64,000 nt of DNA, taken from NCBI GenBank assembly GCA_029960065.1, contig JASCOF010000003.1, positions 719,448-783,447 on the forward strand, written 5' to 3'. The translations under genes and the position numbers were made by a program. The notes below the pieces were generated by a model that did no database searches, was not told where the DNA came from, and was given only the letters and a program-made list of their open reading frames with translations. Below, piece after piece: positions 27,789 to 37,387 of the stretch. Each line of letters begins with the position of its first letter. Position 1 is the first letter of the stretch. The DNA comes from Flavobacteriaceae bacterium PS02336. GTDB lineage: Bacteria > Bacteroidota > Bacteroidia > Flavobacteriales > Flavobacteriaceae.

Positions 27789-28613
27789 TTATTCTAGGTT
27801 ATTTTTGATTGAGTTTACTTTGGTTTGAATTTGAAAAAAGTAATGCGACTTAAAACGTGCCAGATAAAATCCTTCTTTTCCGTCTAAAAAACCTAGTTTT
27901 AAAAAGTAAGCTCCCATAAAATAAACTGCAGGAAGCAATCCTGTATTAAGAAGACTATATTTAATTTTTTGGTTTAAAGACAAATGTTCGTTCTTAGATT
28001 CTTTTAACTGCAGATATCTTTTGGCTTCCCAAGAAGAATAAGCGTTGTGTTTGGCAATGTAATGTTCTAAGTTTTTAAAATCTTTATGAACAACTTTTGC
28101 TTTAATAACTCCAACTTTTCCTTCTATAATTGGATGTTCGTGAACTTCCATATCTAAATGGCTCCATAAATCTTCTTCGATTTTTTCGTAAGCTCCTTTC
28201 GATTTCTTAAACAAAGCCGATTTTTGAAAACCATAACCGTATTTAAGTTTTCGGCCCATAAAATAATTTTCGAACTGTATGGTAAAACCATTATAATTAG
28301 GATCTAATGTTCTTACCGCAACTTCATCAACAAACTCTTCTGTAACAAATTCGTCTGCATCTAAAAACAAAATCCATTCATGGCGAAGATTTGCATTTTG
28401 AAGAACCCAGTTTCTTTTTTTAGGAAATTTGCCATTCCACTGAAATTGTACTACTTCGGCTCCCATATTTGCGGCGATAAGAGTAGTCTCATCGGTGCTT
28501 CCAGAATCTGCCACAATTATTTGATCAAATCGCTTTAATTTCTCCAAACACGATGGCAGATTCAAAGCTTCGTTTTTTACAGAAACGATTACGGTAATTG
28601 GAATTTTATTCAA
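27789..28613 (-). CDS. Glycosyltransferase family 2 (WaaE/KdtX-like)
   Basis: The 274-residue GT-A protein begins with [19 protein letters not shown] and has [10 protein letters not shown] and LFLDADEFV as nucleotide and metal-binding motifs. The C-terminal half, with HVHEHP-like MEVHEHPI and [13 protein letters not shown], is characteristic of the WaaE/LPS core-type group. It starts 2 nt from UXS and overlaps the acetyltransferase gene by 8 bp. Confidence 0.92.
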   Translation of the reverse strand: MNKIPITVIVSVKNEALNLPSCLEKLKRFDQIIVADSGSTDETTLIAANMGAEVVQFQWNGKFPKKRNWVLQNANLRHEWILFLDADEFVTEEFVDEVAVRTLDPNYNGFTIQFENYFMGRKLKYGYGFQKSALFKKSKGAYEKIEEDLWSHLDMEVHEHPIIEGKVGVIKAKVVHKDFKNLEHYIAKHNAYSSWEAKRYLQLKESKNEHLSLNQKIKYSLLNTGLLPAVYFMGAYFLKLGFLDGKEGFYLARFKSHYFFQIQTKVNSIKNNLE

Positions 28614-29157
28614 AGCTTCTAGTTTTTATAAGTTTGGCAGGACTTCCTGCGACTACAGTATTTCTCGTAACATTTTTAGTAACTAAACTCCCTGCCCCGA
28701 CAATAGCATTTTCTTCTATTGTAATTCCTGGCATTATGATGGCTCTTACGCCAATAAACACTCCTTTTTGGATGGTTATTTTTTTGGTAATCAAATTCAT
28801 TGTAGGATTGTCAAACGCATGAGTACCTGTGCAGAGGTAAACTTCCTGCCCTACAGTAGCGTGTTCAAATATTTCGATCACTCCCAGCGTATAGGCATTT
28901 GCGCGATCGCCAAGACAGGCATGATCGTGAAGAATTAAATTCCACGGAATCTGAATTCTTGCTCTTTGGTGTACAAAAGGTTTTCCGTAAATTTTGCATC
29001 CGAATAATTTGAGCCAGAACAATCTCCAGCGATTTGCTGGTTTTGGTGTCCAAACACATAACAACAACCAAACATATTCCCAAACTATCATTTTAATTCG
29101 CTGTGAAACCGACCACGGAGAATCGTAAGGCGAATTTTGTTCGTATTCTTGTTCCAT
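28606..29157 (-). CDS. Hexapeptide-repeat acetyltransferase, WcaF-like
   Basis: The 183-residue left-handed beta-helix protein has repeated hexapeptide turns (for example GVFIGVRAIIMPGITIEENAIVGAGSLV) and the WcaF-type N-terminal region rich in Trp (VWEYVWLLLCVWTPKPANRWR). It probably O-acetylates a sugar of the polymer using acetyl-CoA. Position and overlap with the adjacent GT2 support a repeat-unit modification role. Confidence 0.9.
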   Translation of the reverse strand: MEQEYEQNSPYDSPWSVSQRIKMIVWEYVWLLLCVWTPKPANRWRLFWLKLFGCKIYGKPFVHQRARIQIPWNLILHDHACLGDRANAYTLGVIEIFEHATVGQEVYLCTGTHAFDNPTMNLITKKITIQKGVFIGVRAIIMPGITIEENAIVGAGSLVTKNVTRNTVVAGSPAKLIKTRSFE

Positions 29158-29165
29158 TCTTGTTT

Positions 29166-30278
29166 TTATTGGATTTTCATTGCCTCAAATTCATTTAAGA
29201 ATTCAACGGCCAGTTTTTCGTTGGAGTGTGTTTCGTTTACCTTCATTCCCTCTTTTGCTAAATCGTTAAGCAGTTTAGGATCTTCAATTAAATCTTTAAG
29301 ATATTGATTCAGGATTTGAACCCTATCTTCTTTTCTGTGGTCAAAACACAAACCATTTTTATTGTGGATTAAAAAATCTTTGAAACAATCTAAATTGGAT
29401 ACCACTGTTGCACAACCCCAGCTCATGGCTTCTAACGGTGAAACTCCAAAGGTTTCTCCTTGTTCTGCTACGGATGGATAAACAAAAACCGAAGATTTAA
29501 AATAGATTTCGTTTAACTTATCAATATCAAAAACAGGTTCTAAAAACCTAACATTACTGTTTCCTGCCAATTGTTTTAACTCATCCAAATAAGCTTTTCC
29601 GCCTCCGCCTGTTTCTGTAGAATAAGGCCCTACAATAAGTAACTGCCAGTGATTTGTTTTTAAAGAGCTAAAAGATTGTATTAAAATATCTAAACCTTTT
29701 TCTGGATGAATCCTGCCGGTGTATAAGATTATATTTTCTTTTTTTGAAAAATCAACTGCTTTTGTATTTCTAAAAGGAAGTGTATTCGGGATCATGACAA
29801 CCTTATCAAAATATTCACTTTTGATTTCGTTTTTTATTGCTTTTGCGACCGGGCTGGAATTCGCTCTCAATCGGCCATTATTGGTATAAAATCTCATTTG
29901 CCCTTTTGGCATTCTTGCCACATCGATCATGCATTTCCTTTTTTGTTTTTCTGATAAAAGAATCGGAAGCCAAAAAGTATTAGAAACAATAATATCAGTG
30001 CTGTTAGATATTTTTCGAACGGCTTTTAAAGTATAAAACAAATCCAAAATCTTAAGAACAATTCCTGAAGATGGTACTTTGTAACCTCCAACTCTTACAT
30101 GATTAATACCGCCTTCGTTTTCTGCATTCGAATAACCTTCATATGATTTTGAAATATAATTTACTTCATGTCCTTGATTCACAAATTCTTTTGCCAGACC
30201 ATACCACATTTTTTCAACTGCTCCACCTAATAATGGTGGTACAGGAAAAAAAGCGCCTTGAACAATTGTTATTTTCAT
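29166..30278 (-). CDS. Glycosyltransferase family 4
   Basis: The 370-residue GT-B enzyme has the N-terminal GGAVEKMWYGLAKEF loop, the C-terminal NIILYTGRIHPEKGLDIL, and the nucleotide-binding EQGETFGVSPLEAMSWGC (E-x7-E type) motif. It transfers a sugar with retention. The donor is unknown. It follows the next GT4 gene by 3 nt. Confidence 0.93.
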   Translation of the reverse strand: MKITIVQGAFFPVPPLLGGAVEKMWYGLAKEFVNQGHEVNYISKSYEGYSNAENEGGINHVRVGGYKVPSSGIVLKILDLFYTLKAVRKISNSTDIIVSNTFWLPILLSEKQKRKCMIDVARMPKGQMRFYTNNGRLRANSSPVAKAIKNEIKSEYFDKVVMIPNTLPFRNTKAVDFSKKENIILYTGRIHPEKGLDILIQSFSSLKTNHWQLLIVGPYSTETGGGGKAYLDELKQLAGNSNVRFLEPVFDIDKLNEIYFKSSVFVYPSVAEQGETFGVSPLEAMSWGCATVVSNLDCFKDFLIHNKNGLCFDHRKEDRVQILNQYLKDLIEDPKLLNDLAKEGMKVNETHSNEKLAVEFLNEFEAMKIQ

Positions 30279-30281
30279 TAC

Positions 30282-31355
30282 TTAAATAGTATTATACAAT
30301 TCGACCATTTTTTTTCCTACTCGTTTGATGTCGTATTTATCAATTATCAGCTCTCTACCGTGTTTGCCCATCATTTCTAAAAGCATATTAGACGAATTGA
30401 AAACTTTAAGCAATGTCTTTTCTAAATTAAGTACAGAGAGGTCGATCCACCAGCCGCATTTATGAATTTCTAAATCTTCCCACGGTGTTCCATGAGTTGT
30501 TATTACTGGAACTGCAACTGCTAGAGCTTCTGCCACAACAATTCCGAAATTTTCACTATGCGTTGGCAAAACCATTACATCTGCAGATCGAAGAAAATCC
30601 CATTTTTCTTCGCCGTATTTTGCTCCAACAAAACGAACATTTTCTAAATCTTCGACACTTTGGATTAAACCAGCCACGTATTCTTGTTCACCGCTTCCGG
30701 CAATTTCAAGCGTCCAATCTTCTGTATTACTAGTTCTCCAGGCATCAATAAGCATCTCGACGCCTTTTTTAGGATGAATTCGGGACATGAAAATCATTTT
30801 CTTTGTACCGTAATTCTCTTTAATTTTTTTTACATCGCGCAGATAAATTCCGTTTGGAATAATATAAATCGGATTTTTAAACCCCAAAGCTTTAATGTTT
30901 TCTGCTTCCATTTTTGCTGTAGCATGCAGGCAGACAGATCTATTGATAGCCATTTTTTGATATAAAAACAATGCAATCCTCTTTTTTAACGGATTGTGGG
31001 CTAGAATCCAAGGTTCCAGCATTCCGTGCGGGGAAACAACCACTTTAATTCCAAGCTTCTGTGCCTCGTTTTGAAACCCCCAATTCTGCGGACTCCAAAT
31101 ACCATTAATATGAACAATATCTGGATCTTCTGCTTGTAAAAAAGTGCGGTATTCTTTCATCAAGGAAAACCATCTCACCAATTTGTTATTGAAAAACTTT
31201 ATTGGAACTCCTTCAATAACTATAGGATCTTTAGAAATTCCAGTAGCAATGCTAAACGTCATATCATTTTTCAATACTTTGCCCAGCAGACGCATATATT
31301 CAGTTGTACCGCCGCCACTTTTATCAATACTGGCTATATAATGGATTACTTTCAT
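30282..31355 (-). CDS. Glycosyltransferase family 4
   Basis: The 357-residue GT-B protein has SGGGTTEYMRLL near the N-terminus, MIFMSRIHPKKGVEML at the domain interface and HSENFGIVVAEALAVAVP with the donor-binding glutamates. It overlaps the upstream GT4 gene by 4 bp, so translation is coupled. Sugar specificity cannot be read. Confidence 0.93.
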   Translation of the reverse strand: MKVIHYIASIDKSGGGTTEYMRLLGKVLKNDMTFSIATGISKDPIVIEGVPIKFFNNKLVRWFSLMKEYRTFLQAEDPDIVHINGIWSPQNWGFQNEAQKLGIKVVVSPHGMLEPWILAHNPLKKRIALFLYQKMAINRSVCLHATAKMEAENIKALGFKNPIYIIPNGIYLRDVKKIKENYGTKKMIFMSRIHPKKGVEMLIDAWRTSNTEDWTLEIAGSGEQEYVAGLIQSVEDLENVRFVGAKYGEEKWDFLRSADVMVLPTHSENFGIVVAEALAVAVPVITTHGTPWEDLEIHKCGWWIDLSVLNLEKTLLKVFNSSNMLLEMMGKHGRELIIDKYDIKRVGKKMVELYNTI

Positions 31356-32518
31356 ACAATTTGGTTAATTTCTTTATAAATAGATTCGATAGCATTTAAA
31401 GAATATTCTGTTGTAAATTTTTTGGATTGCTGCAGTGATTTCTCTACAATTTCTTTTGATTTAATCTCATCAAGAGAAATAAGTTTGTCTAAAATTTTTA
31501 CCGAATCTTCTTTCCATTTCTCCTGCGATTTACAATCGGATGGTCTTTTATCAATATAAAACGCTGCGGAGCCTCCTACTTCATTCATTGGAGATCTATT
31601 GGTTGTTATTACTGGACATCCTGAAGCCATTGCTTCTATTATCGGCCAGCCAAAACCTTCATCTAAAGAAGGAAACAAAAGACATAATGCTCCCGAATAA
31701 ACATTGTTGATGTATTGATCTTCTAAATTGGTAACAAAATGAATATCGTCTTTAAACAATGATTTTTGCTGTAGTTCTATTAATTCTTGTGTAGGTTCTT
31801 CACCAATTAATAGCAGTTTGATATTATTTTTGCTTTTGCTTCTCCAAGAATCATAAATCTCTATTACACCTTTTCTATTTTTATAATATTGGTTCCCTCC
31901 GATATGCATTATATAACCTTGGGATAATTTTATTTTTAGCTTTTCTTCCAAAACTATTCGAGATTTAGAAGGTGATAATGGCTCAAAAGGACGACTCAGT
32001 CCGTTATAGCAGACTGCTGATTTTACAATGCTGCCTTGATGTAATTCGTGAAGATCTTCCTGTGTTTTTTTTGAAATAGAAATGAAATTTTTTCCCTTTG
32101 AAAAACCATTCCGAATGTAATTTTGATACTGCTTTCCTGAAAATGATGTTGGGTTTTCTGGTATTTTTCCTAAAGCCGATTTCAATGCTAAAAAATCATG
32201 ACAATGAACTACGTGCTTTTTATTTTTAACTAAAGGAACCCAAGGACCTAAAGCCTGATCTGCAAAAACATAAAGAGTATCTTTTGAAGCATTAAGCAGT
32301 TTAAATTTTACCTCGATAGGAAATACAATATACTGATCGATATAACCTAGCCATTTTTTTAAAAAGTTAAAAATACTAAGTTTATAAAATCGAGCTTTCG
32401 GACTCCAGATTATCACTTCGTGTTCCCTCTCCTCCATTCCGTTAAAAAGCATGTTGGCATAACGCGGCATACTTTGGTGTTCTAAAAACGAAGGATGTGT
32501 AAAAAGTACTATTTTCAT
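31352..32518 (-). CDS. Glycosyltransferase family 4
   Basis: The 388-residue GT-B protein includes MHIGGNQYYKNRKGVIEIY and SLDEGFGWPIIEAMASGCPVI, the GT4 donor-binding signature. The N-terminal half is rich in aromatic residues and ends at a HCHDFLALK acceptor-side segment. Tight packing (4-bp overlap downstream, 0 nt upstream) places it in the core assembly block next to the polymerase. Confidence 0.93.
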   Translation of the reverse strand: MKIVLFTHPSFLEHQSMPRYANMLFNGMEEREHEVIIWSPKARFYKLSIFNFLKKWLGYIDQYIVFPIEVKFKLLNASKDTLYVFADQALGPWVPLVKNKKHVVHCHDFLALKSALGKIPENPTSFSGKQYQNYIRNGFSKGKNFISISKKTQEDLHELHQGSIVKSAVCYNGLSRPFEPLSPSKSRIVLEEKLKIKLSQGYIMHIGGNQYYKNRKGVIEIYDSWRSKSKNNIKLLLIGEEPTQELIELQQKSLFKDDIHFVTNLEDQYINNVYSGALCLLFPSLDEGFGWPIIEAMASGCPVITTNRSPMNEVGGSAAFYIDKRPSDCKSQEKWKEDSVKILDKLISLDEIKSKEIVEKSLQQSKKFTTEYSLNAIESIYKEINQIV

Positions 32519-33877
32519 TTATTCCAATTTCGGATTCTTATTGATGCTTGCTAATAAAAGCCCGGCTACCATTACCGAATATCCCAGCATACTTGGTTGT
32601 GCCCATTGTCCTTGAGTAAGAGAGAACAATGCCGTACCGCAGAAAATTACCGGAAGGAGTTTATCTTGCTGCGGCAGTCTAATTGATTTTAGAAATAAAC
32701 TTAAAGCCAAACCTAAACGAAGTAGAATAATTGCGCCTCCTAAAAGAAGTCCCTGTTCTCCGCCAATCCGGCTAAGCTCATCTTCTGCAATTAAAAAGCC
32801 GTTGCTTCCAGAGAGCATTTGTGCTCCTGCATTGGTTCCCATTCCGAGATTACCAATAAAAAAGGGCATTTCTAAAAGTCTCACAATTGGTGCTACAAAC
32901 CCATCTATAGCTCTTGAAAAGAAAGATTCTTCAAATCCGCCGCTTTGTTCGCTGGCAGTATCAACCCTGCTCATAAAAACTTCGGTACCTAAATTAAATA
33001 CCGTAGTTGTTTTTTGTAAAATGGTAAATAATATAAAGAGCGCGAAAATCGTTAGAACGATTCTTATAATTGTTTTGAAACTAGTTGCAGATCCTACCAA
33101 AGCAAAAAGGCCTACTAAAACCACTCCTCCAACTGCAGTTCTGCTCACTGTTAAAGGCAGACTAAAAATTAATGCTAATGTACTTGCGTAAAGTAAAACC
33201 TTAGATATTTTTTCGCCCGACAGCCAGAAATAAAACACATATACAGAAACCATAATATAAAAAGAGGATAATCCTGTGATGAATGAAAAAGTTCCCGGCG
33301 GTCTAAAATATCCCATTGCTCCTGAAAAACCAGAACTTCCTTCGCCTCCTAAACCAATATTAATAAAAGCCGACTGCGGACTGCTGAATTGGAGATAAAC
33401 AATTAAGGTCATTAGAATATTAATTGCCAATAATACCCGCCCCATTTTTAAAATATCTTCTTTCGTAAAAACAGCTCCGATAATAAAGATTAAAGGAAAG
33501 TGAAGCATCATAATCCTTGCTCCATAAATCGCTACGAATAAATTACCATGACCAAACGTAATGGTAATTATCAGTGATAAAAGCGTTACTATACTGGCAA
33601 AAACAATATAAGCATTTGAGAATTTTACGTTCAGATACATCGCTCTTACAATTAAGTAAATTGCGATAGGATCACGCACAATTAACAACGGAGTTGCCAA
33701 ACTTGGTAAAACCCATTTACGTAAAGCCCCTTCGAAAATCCAAAGAAAAAAATACGCCCAAATAGCCAGTTTTAATGTGCTTAAAGGATCTTTTTCTACC
33801 GAAGCCTTAGTTTCTAAGTTTTCCAATTCTATTAGGCTTGCAGTATCTGCCTGATATTTTTTATAATTATTTAGCAC
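32519..33877 (-). CDS. O-antigen polymerase/ligase-like membrane protein (candidate Wzy)
   Basis: The 452-residue protein has about eleven to twelve hydrophobic segments and a large extracytoplasmic loop near residues 290-370, where VFMSRVDTASEQSGGFEES lies. This is the layout of Wzy/O-antigen ligase proteins. In the context of a flippase, Wzc and Wza it is the best candidate for the block polymerase. Sequence conservation in the group is low, so the call rests mainly on topology and context. Its start overlaps the adjacent glycosyltransferase by 7 bp. Confidence 0.8.
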   Translation of the reverse strand: MLNNYKKYQADTASLIELENLETKASVEKDPLSTLKLAIWAYFFLWIFEGALRKWVLPSLATPLLIVRDPIAIYLIVRAMYLNVKFSNAYIVFASIVTLLSLIITITFGHGNLFVAIYGARIMMLHFPLIFIIGAVFTKEDILKMGRVLLAINILMTLIVYLQFSSPQSAFINIGLGGEGSSGFSGAMGYFRPPGTFSFITGLSSFYIMVSVYVFYFWLSGEKISKVLLYASTLALIFSLPLTVSRTAVGGVVLVGLFALVGSATSFKTIIRIVLTIFALFILFTILQKTTTVFNLGTEVFMSRVDTASEQSGGFEESFFSRAIDGFVAPIVRLLEMPFFIGNLGMGTNAGAQMLSGSNGFLIAEDELSRIGGEQGLLLGGAIILLRLGLALSLFLKSIRLPQQDKLLPVIFCGTALFSLTQGQWAQPSMLGYSVMVAGLLLASINKNPKLE

Positions 33878-35121
33878 TCTTCAAGTATCGTTTTTAGTTG
33901 TTCAATAATCGTTTCGCTATAATTATCCCAAGTATAAACTTGTGCATGTCTTGCCGCTCTTTCGCCCATTGCTGGAATTTGGTCTCTATTTTCTACAAAC
34001 CATCTAATTTTTTCGGCTATTGCTTTTGGAGAACGAATGGGAACAAGAAAACCAGTTTCTCCTTCAATCACTAAATCTTCTCCTCCTGTATTTGGTGTAA
34101 TTATAATGGGTAATCCCTGACTCATTGCTTCCTGCATTACAAGCGCTCTGCCTTCTACAATAGACGGAAGACAAAAAACATCGCAGGTTCTCATCAGCTT
34201 TAAAACCTCATCGTGTGAACGTCCCGGCTCATATGTAAAATTGGCCAATTGCGAAGTGTAAAATTCCATTGGAGCCTGTAAAGATCCTAGGACAACCAAT
34301 TCTACAGGCAGATCTTCCAGCATATTAACTGCTTCAAACAAATCTCCCAGACCTTTTCTTTGTCCCATCGAACCTACAAAAAGTACTCTAAGAGGTTTAT
34401 TTGTATTTTTAGCATTTAATTTTGCTGCAGTATTGTTTTTTGGAGAACCAAATGGAGAAACAATTTTTATTTTATCAAGAGACCATTCCGGCAGGGAATT
34501 AATTACGAAAGATCCCGGTCCAATTACGATATCGGCTAATTCTAATTCTTTTCTTTTTCGTTCTAACTTCGCTTCGCTGTCTAATATACCGCCACCAAGC
34601 GTTTTTGCCCAAGCCGGCAGACGCGCAGCTTCTTCCTGCATTAATTTTCTTCCTGTTTCCCAATACGCAATCGGCAGATCGTAAATGCAGATTAGTCCCA
34701 ATTCTTTGGCTTTTAGAAAAGTTTCCAAAGCACCGTCCTCATACGCATAAACTGCAGTAACTCCATTTTTCTTCGCATTTTTTAAAGTATTTGCTACTTT
34801 AGAATCTAAATTCTGATACACTTTATCGACAGAAAAAAAACCAGTTTCATGAGCCGTAAAAACTTTTACTCCCAGTTTTGAAAACACAATTCTTGAAAGC
34901 TCATTCCATGGTGAAGTACTGATGTATTTTTTCAATCCTATTTTAAAGGTTCTTCTTTTTAATTCTTTCATAAAAGAAAAGCCGCTTAATCTAGTCCAAT
35001 AACTATCAGGAAAAATGGCAATTGAAGTGTGAAATCTAAGCAGATTGTTTTCTTCTGCCAATTTTTCGGCTACTGCTCGTACATTAGAATTACCAGTTGG
35101 ATGGGATAATATTATTTTCAT
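33871..35121 (-). CDS. Glycosyltransferase family 4
   Basis: The 416-residue GT-B protein has an unusually long N-terminal domain (VYAYEDGALETF, IYDLPIAYWETGRKL) and a standard C-terminal GT4 domain with RVLFVGSMGQRKGLGDL and PSIVEGRALVMQEAMSQGLP. The long N-domain with its ED motif is a recurring subgroup in bacterial polysaccharide loci. Donor and linkage are unknown. Confidence 0.9.
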   Translation of the reverse strand: MKIILSHPTGNSNVRAVAEKLAEENNLLRFHTSIAIFPDSYWTRLSGFSFMKELKRRTFKIGLKKYISTSPWNELSRIVFSKLGVKVFTAHETGFFSVDKVYQNLDSKVANTLKNAKKNGVTAVYAYEDGALETFLKAKELGLICIYDLPIAYWETGRKLMQEEAARLPAWAKTLGGGILDSEAKLERKRKELELADIVIGPGSFVINSLPEWSLDKIKIVSPFGSPKNNTAAKLNAKNTNKPLRVLFVGSMGQRKGLGDLFEAVNMLEDLPVELVVLGSLQAPMEFYTSQLANFTYEPGRSHDEVLKLMRTCDVFCLPSIVEGRALVMQEAMSQGLPIIITPNTGGEDLVIEGETGFLVPIRSPKAIAEKIRWFVENRDQIPAMGERAARHAQVYTWDNYSETIIEQLKTILEEC

Positions 35122-35127
35122 AGCTGT

Positions 35128-36255
35128 TTAATTGTAATCTAAAGCTTCTATAAAACTATCTGCTATCTTTTTAAGAACCACTTTTGAGTTTTTTGATTTG
35201 TTTACAGCAAGCATTTCTGCTAATTGATTTTCCTTATATTCTGAAATACCGTCTAAAGTAACTGCCGGCACTTTTTTATCTGGCGTCCACGATCTGGCTA
35301 CGCAAATAACATTTAAACCATGTTCGAGCATTGCTGCAACAGTACCGCTTTTTTCAATTTGTCTCCATGGAGTTGTACTGACTCCCCAATCTGAGTGCTG
35401 TAAAACTTTTGAAATTGTTTCGGTATCCTGTTCTCCTAATATTTCGAATTCAATATTTTCGTTTTCACAGATGGTCTGCCAATTGTTCAATTCGCCGCCG
35501 CATCTTCCAATGAAGTTTAGTTTTATTTTGAGATTACTCTGCTCGCTGTATTTTGCTAATTCGGATACAAATTCTTTAACAGGAGCATGCGGATGAATAG
35601 TTCCAAAAATGATAAAGTTGAGAGAATCTTTAGCTTCAGCTTGAAAAAAATTTTCATTTTTAACCACTTCGATATTTCCGAAAAGCGGTAGATGTGATGC
35701 TTTACATCCTATTTTTTCTAACTGAAATTGATACAGTTTGGATTGGGTATGAATTTTACGAACAGCCGTTTTCTTGATCACTTCACGCGCAATCTGCTGT
35801 TGTAAACTGCCCCACACTTTATGTTTAAATGATGATTCTCTATCCATTCCGACCCAAAGCTCATGAAACATAATGTGCCATTTTCTGCCTTGTCCTATTT
35901 TAGCCAAATGACCGCCAAGCCCAAAAGGCAGTCCCTTTTTTTGAAAAGAAAAAGGAACATATTGCAGACTGATCCATTCGGGATTAAAATCGGTTATAAA
36001 CTGTTCTGCTTTTTCAAAACGGCTTTTTACTTTTTCGCTGTCTGGAATTCGCAAAACAGGAATTTTACTGCCTTCAGATTTTTGAAATTCTGCCACAATT
36101 TCGGCTGCGTTAAAATCATGTAAAGCCAATAAAGCAATTTCATAACCCTGCTGCACTAATTCTCCTGCCAAACGGCGGGTATAATCGCCAACGCCGTCAC
36201 GTCCTGGATCTAGTGAACCGCAGATAAAAAGGATCTTCATAGTATTTTGTGACAA
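35128..36255 (-). CDS. GT-B glycosyltransferase
   Basis: The 375-residue protein opens with KILFICGSLDPGRDGVGDYTRRLAGEL, a GT4-like acceptor-domain start, and has FIIFGTIHPHAPVKEFV at the interdomain position. The C-terminal donor motif is degenerate (EKSGTVAAMLEHGLNVI) compared with the E-x7-E of its neighbours. It probably still transfers a sugar, but reduced donor-site conservation makes the exact family less certain. Confidence 0.82.
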   Translation of the reverse strand: MSQNTMKILFICGSLDPGRDGVGDYTRRLAGELVQQGYEIALLALHDFNAAEIVAEFQKSEGSKIPVLRIPDSEKVKSRFEKAEQFITDFNPEWISLQYVPFSFQKKGLPFGLGGHLAKIGQGRKWHIMFHELWVGMDRESSFKHKVWGSLQQQIAREVIKKTAVRKIHTQSKLYQFQLEKIGCKASHLPLFGNIEVVKNENFFQAEAKDSLNFIIFGTIHPHAPVKEFVSELAKYSEQSNLKIKLNFIGRCGGELNNWQTICENENIEFEILGEQDTETISKVLQHSDWGVSTTPWRQIEKSGTVAAMLEHGLNVICVARSWTPDKKVPAVTLDGISEYKENQLAEMLAVNKSKNSKVVLKKIADSFIEALDYN

Positions 36256-36258
36256 TGA

Positions 36259-37377
36259 TTATATTAAATCTGAGGCTTTTTTTAGTGCAGAAGCAATTAT
36301 CTGGTGCATGTCGTAATATTTGTATTCTGCCAGACGTCCTCCAAAAATTACATTCGTTTCCTTATCCGCTAATTCTTTATACTTGGTGAATAAATTATTA
36401 TTCAGCGAATCATTTACAGGATAATAGGGTTCTTTTCCTTCTTCCCATTCCTGCGGATATTCTTTGGTAATTACCGTTTTTTTCTGTTTACCGAATTCAA
36501 AATGCTTGTGCTCAATTATTCTGGTATAGGGAGTTTCAGAGTCTGTATAATTGACAACTGCATTTCCTTGAAAGTTATCCGTATCTAAAGTCTGGTTTTC
36601 GAATTTAAGACTTCTATAATTCAGTTTGCCGAATTTAAATCCATAAAACTCATCGATTCTTCCTGTAAACACAACAGTTTCGGCTTTAGCGTTCCATTTT
36701 TCATTATCTTCAAAATAGTCCTGATCGGTCATTGTTTCAACACCATCCAATAAAGCTTCGACTAATTTATTATAACCTCCAATCGGAATACCTTGATATT
36801 TATCGTTGAAATAATTATTATCGAAAGTAAAGCGGACAGGAAGTCTTTTAATGATAAAGGCAGGCAAATCTGTTGCTTTTCGTCCCCATTGTTTTTCGGT
36901 ATATCCTTTTATCAGTTTAAAATAAATGTCTTTTCCAACAAGCGAAATAGCCTGCTCTTCTAAATTTTGAGGATTCGTGATATTTAATTCTTTAATTTCT
37001 TCCTCAATTCTATTTTTTGCCTCTTCCGGAGTTTTTACGCCCCACAATTGGTAAAAAGTATTCATATTAAAAGGCAGATTAAAAAGTTCTCCGTTGTAAT
37101 TTGCAATCGGACTGTTTACGTAGTGATTAAACTCCACCAGATTATTCACATAATCCCAGATTCTTTTATCGCTGGTATGAAAAATATGCGCTCCATATTT
37201 ATGAACATTTATATCTTCAACATTTTCGCAATAAACATTTCCTCCTAAGTGGCTGCGTTTGTCTATTACCAAACATTTTTTTCCTTTTTTCTTGGCTTCA
37301 TGAGCGAATACAGAACCAAATAAACCTGCACCTACTATTAAATAATCGAATTCCTTTTTATTTTTGAGTGATGTCAT
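36259..37377 (-). CDS. glf: UDP-galactopyranose mutase
   Basis: The 372-residue flavoprotein has DYLIVGAGLFGSVFAHEAKKKG (FAD-binding GxGxxG), VIDKRSHLGGNVY, NYKQWG-type YTEKQWGRKATDLP, and the C-terminal IFGGRLAEYKYYDMHQ segment, all typical of Glf. It converts UDP-galactopyranose to UDP-galactofuranose, so the polymer probably contains Galf. The length is normal. It is 10 nt from the neighbouring GT2. Confidence 0.97.
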   Translation of the reverse strand: MTSLKNKKEFDYLIVGAGLFGSVFAHEAKKKGKKCLVIDKRSHLGGNVYCENVEDINVHKYGAHIFHTSDKRIWDYVNNLVEFNHYVNSPIANYNGELFNLPFNMNTFYQLWGVKTPEEAKNRIEEEIKELNITNPQNLEEQAISLVGKDIYFKLIKGYTEKQWGRKATDLPAFIIKRLPVRFTFDNNYFNDKYQGIPIGGYNKLVEALLDGVETMTDQDYFEDNEKWNAKAETVVFTGRIDEFYGFKFGKLNYRSLKFENQTLDTDNFQGNAVVNYTDSETPYTRIIEHKHFEFGKQKKTVITKEYPQEWEEGKEPYYPVNDSLNNNLFTKYKELADKETNVIFGGRLAEYKYYDMHQIIASALKKASDLI

Positions 37378-37387
37378 AAACTTTATT

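Noticed and set aside
32802..33191. 129-residue plus-strand ORF within the Wzy-like gene
   Set aside because: It is antisense to a clear membrane-protein gene and has shadow-like composition with no start context.
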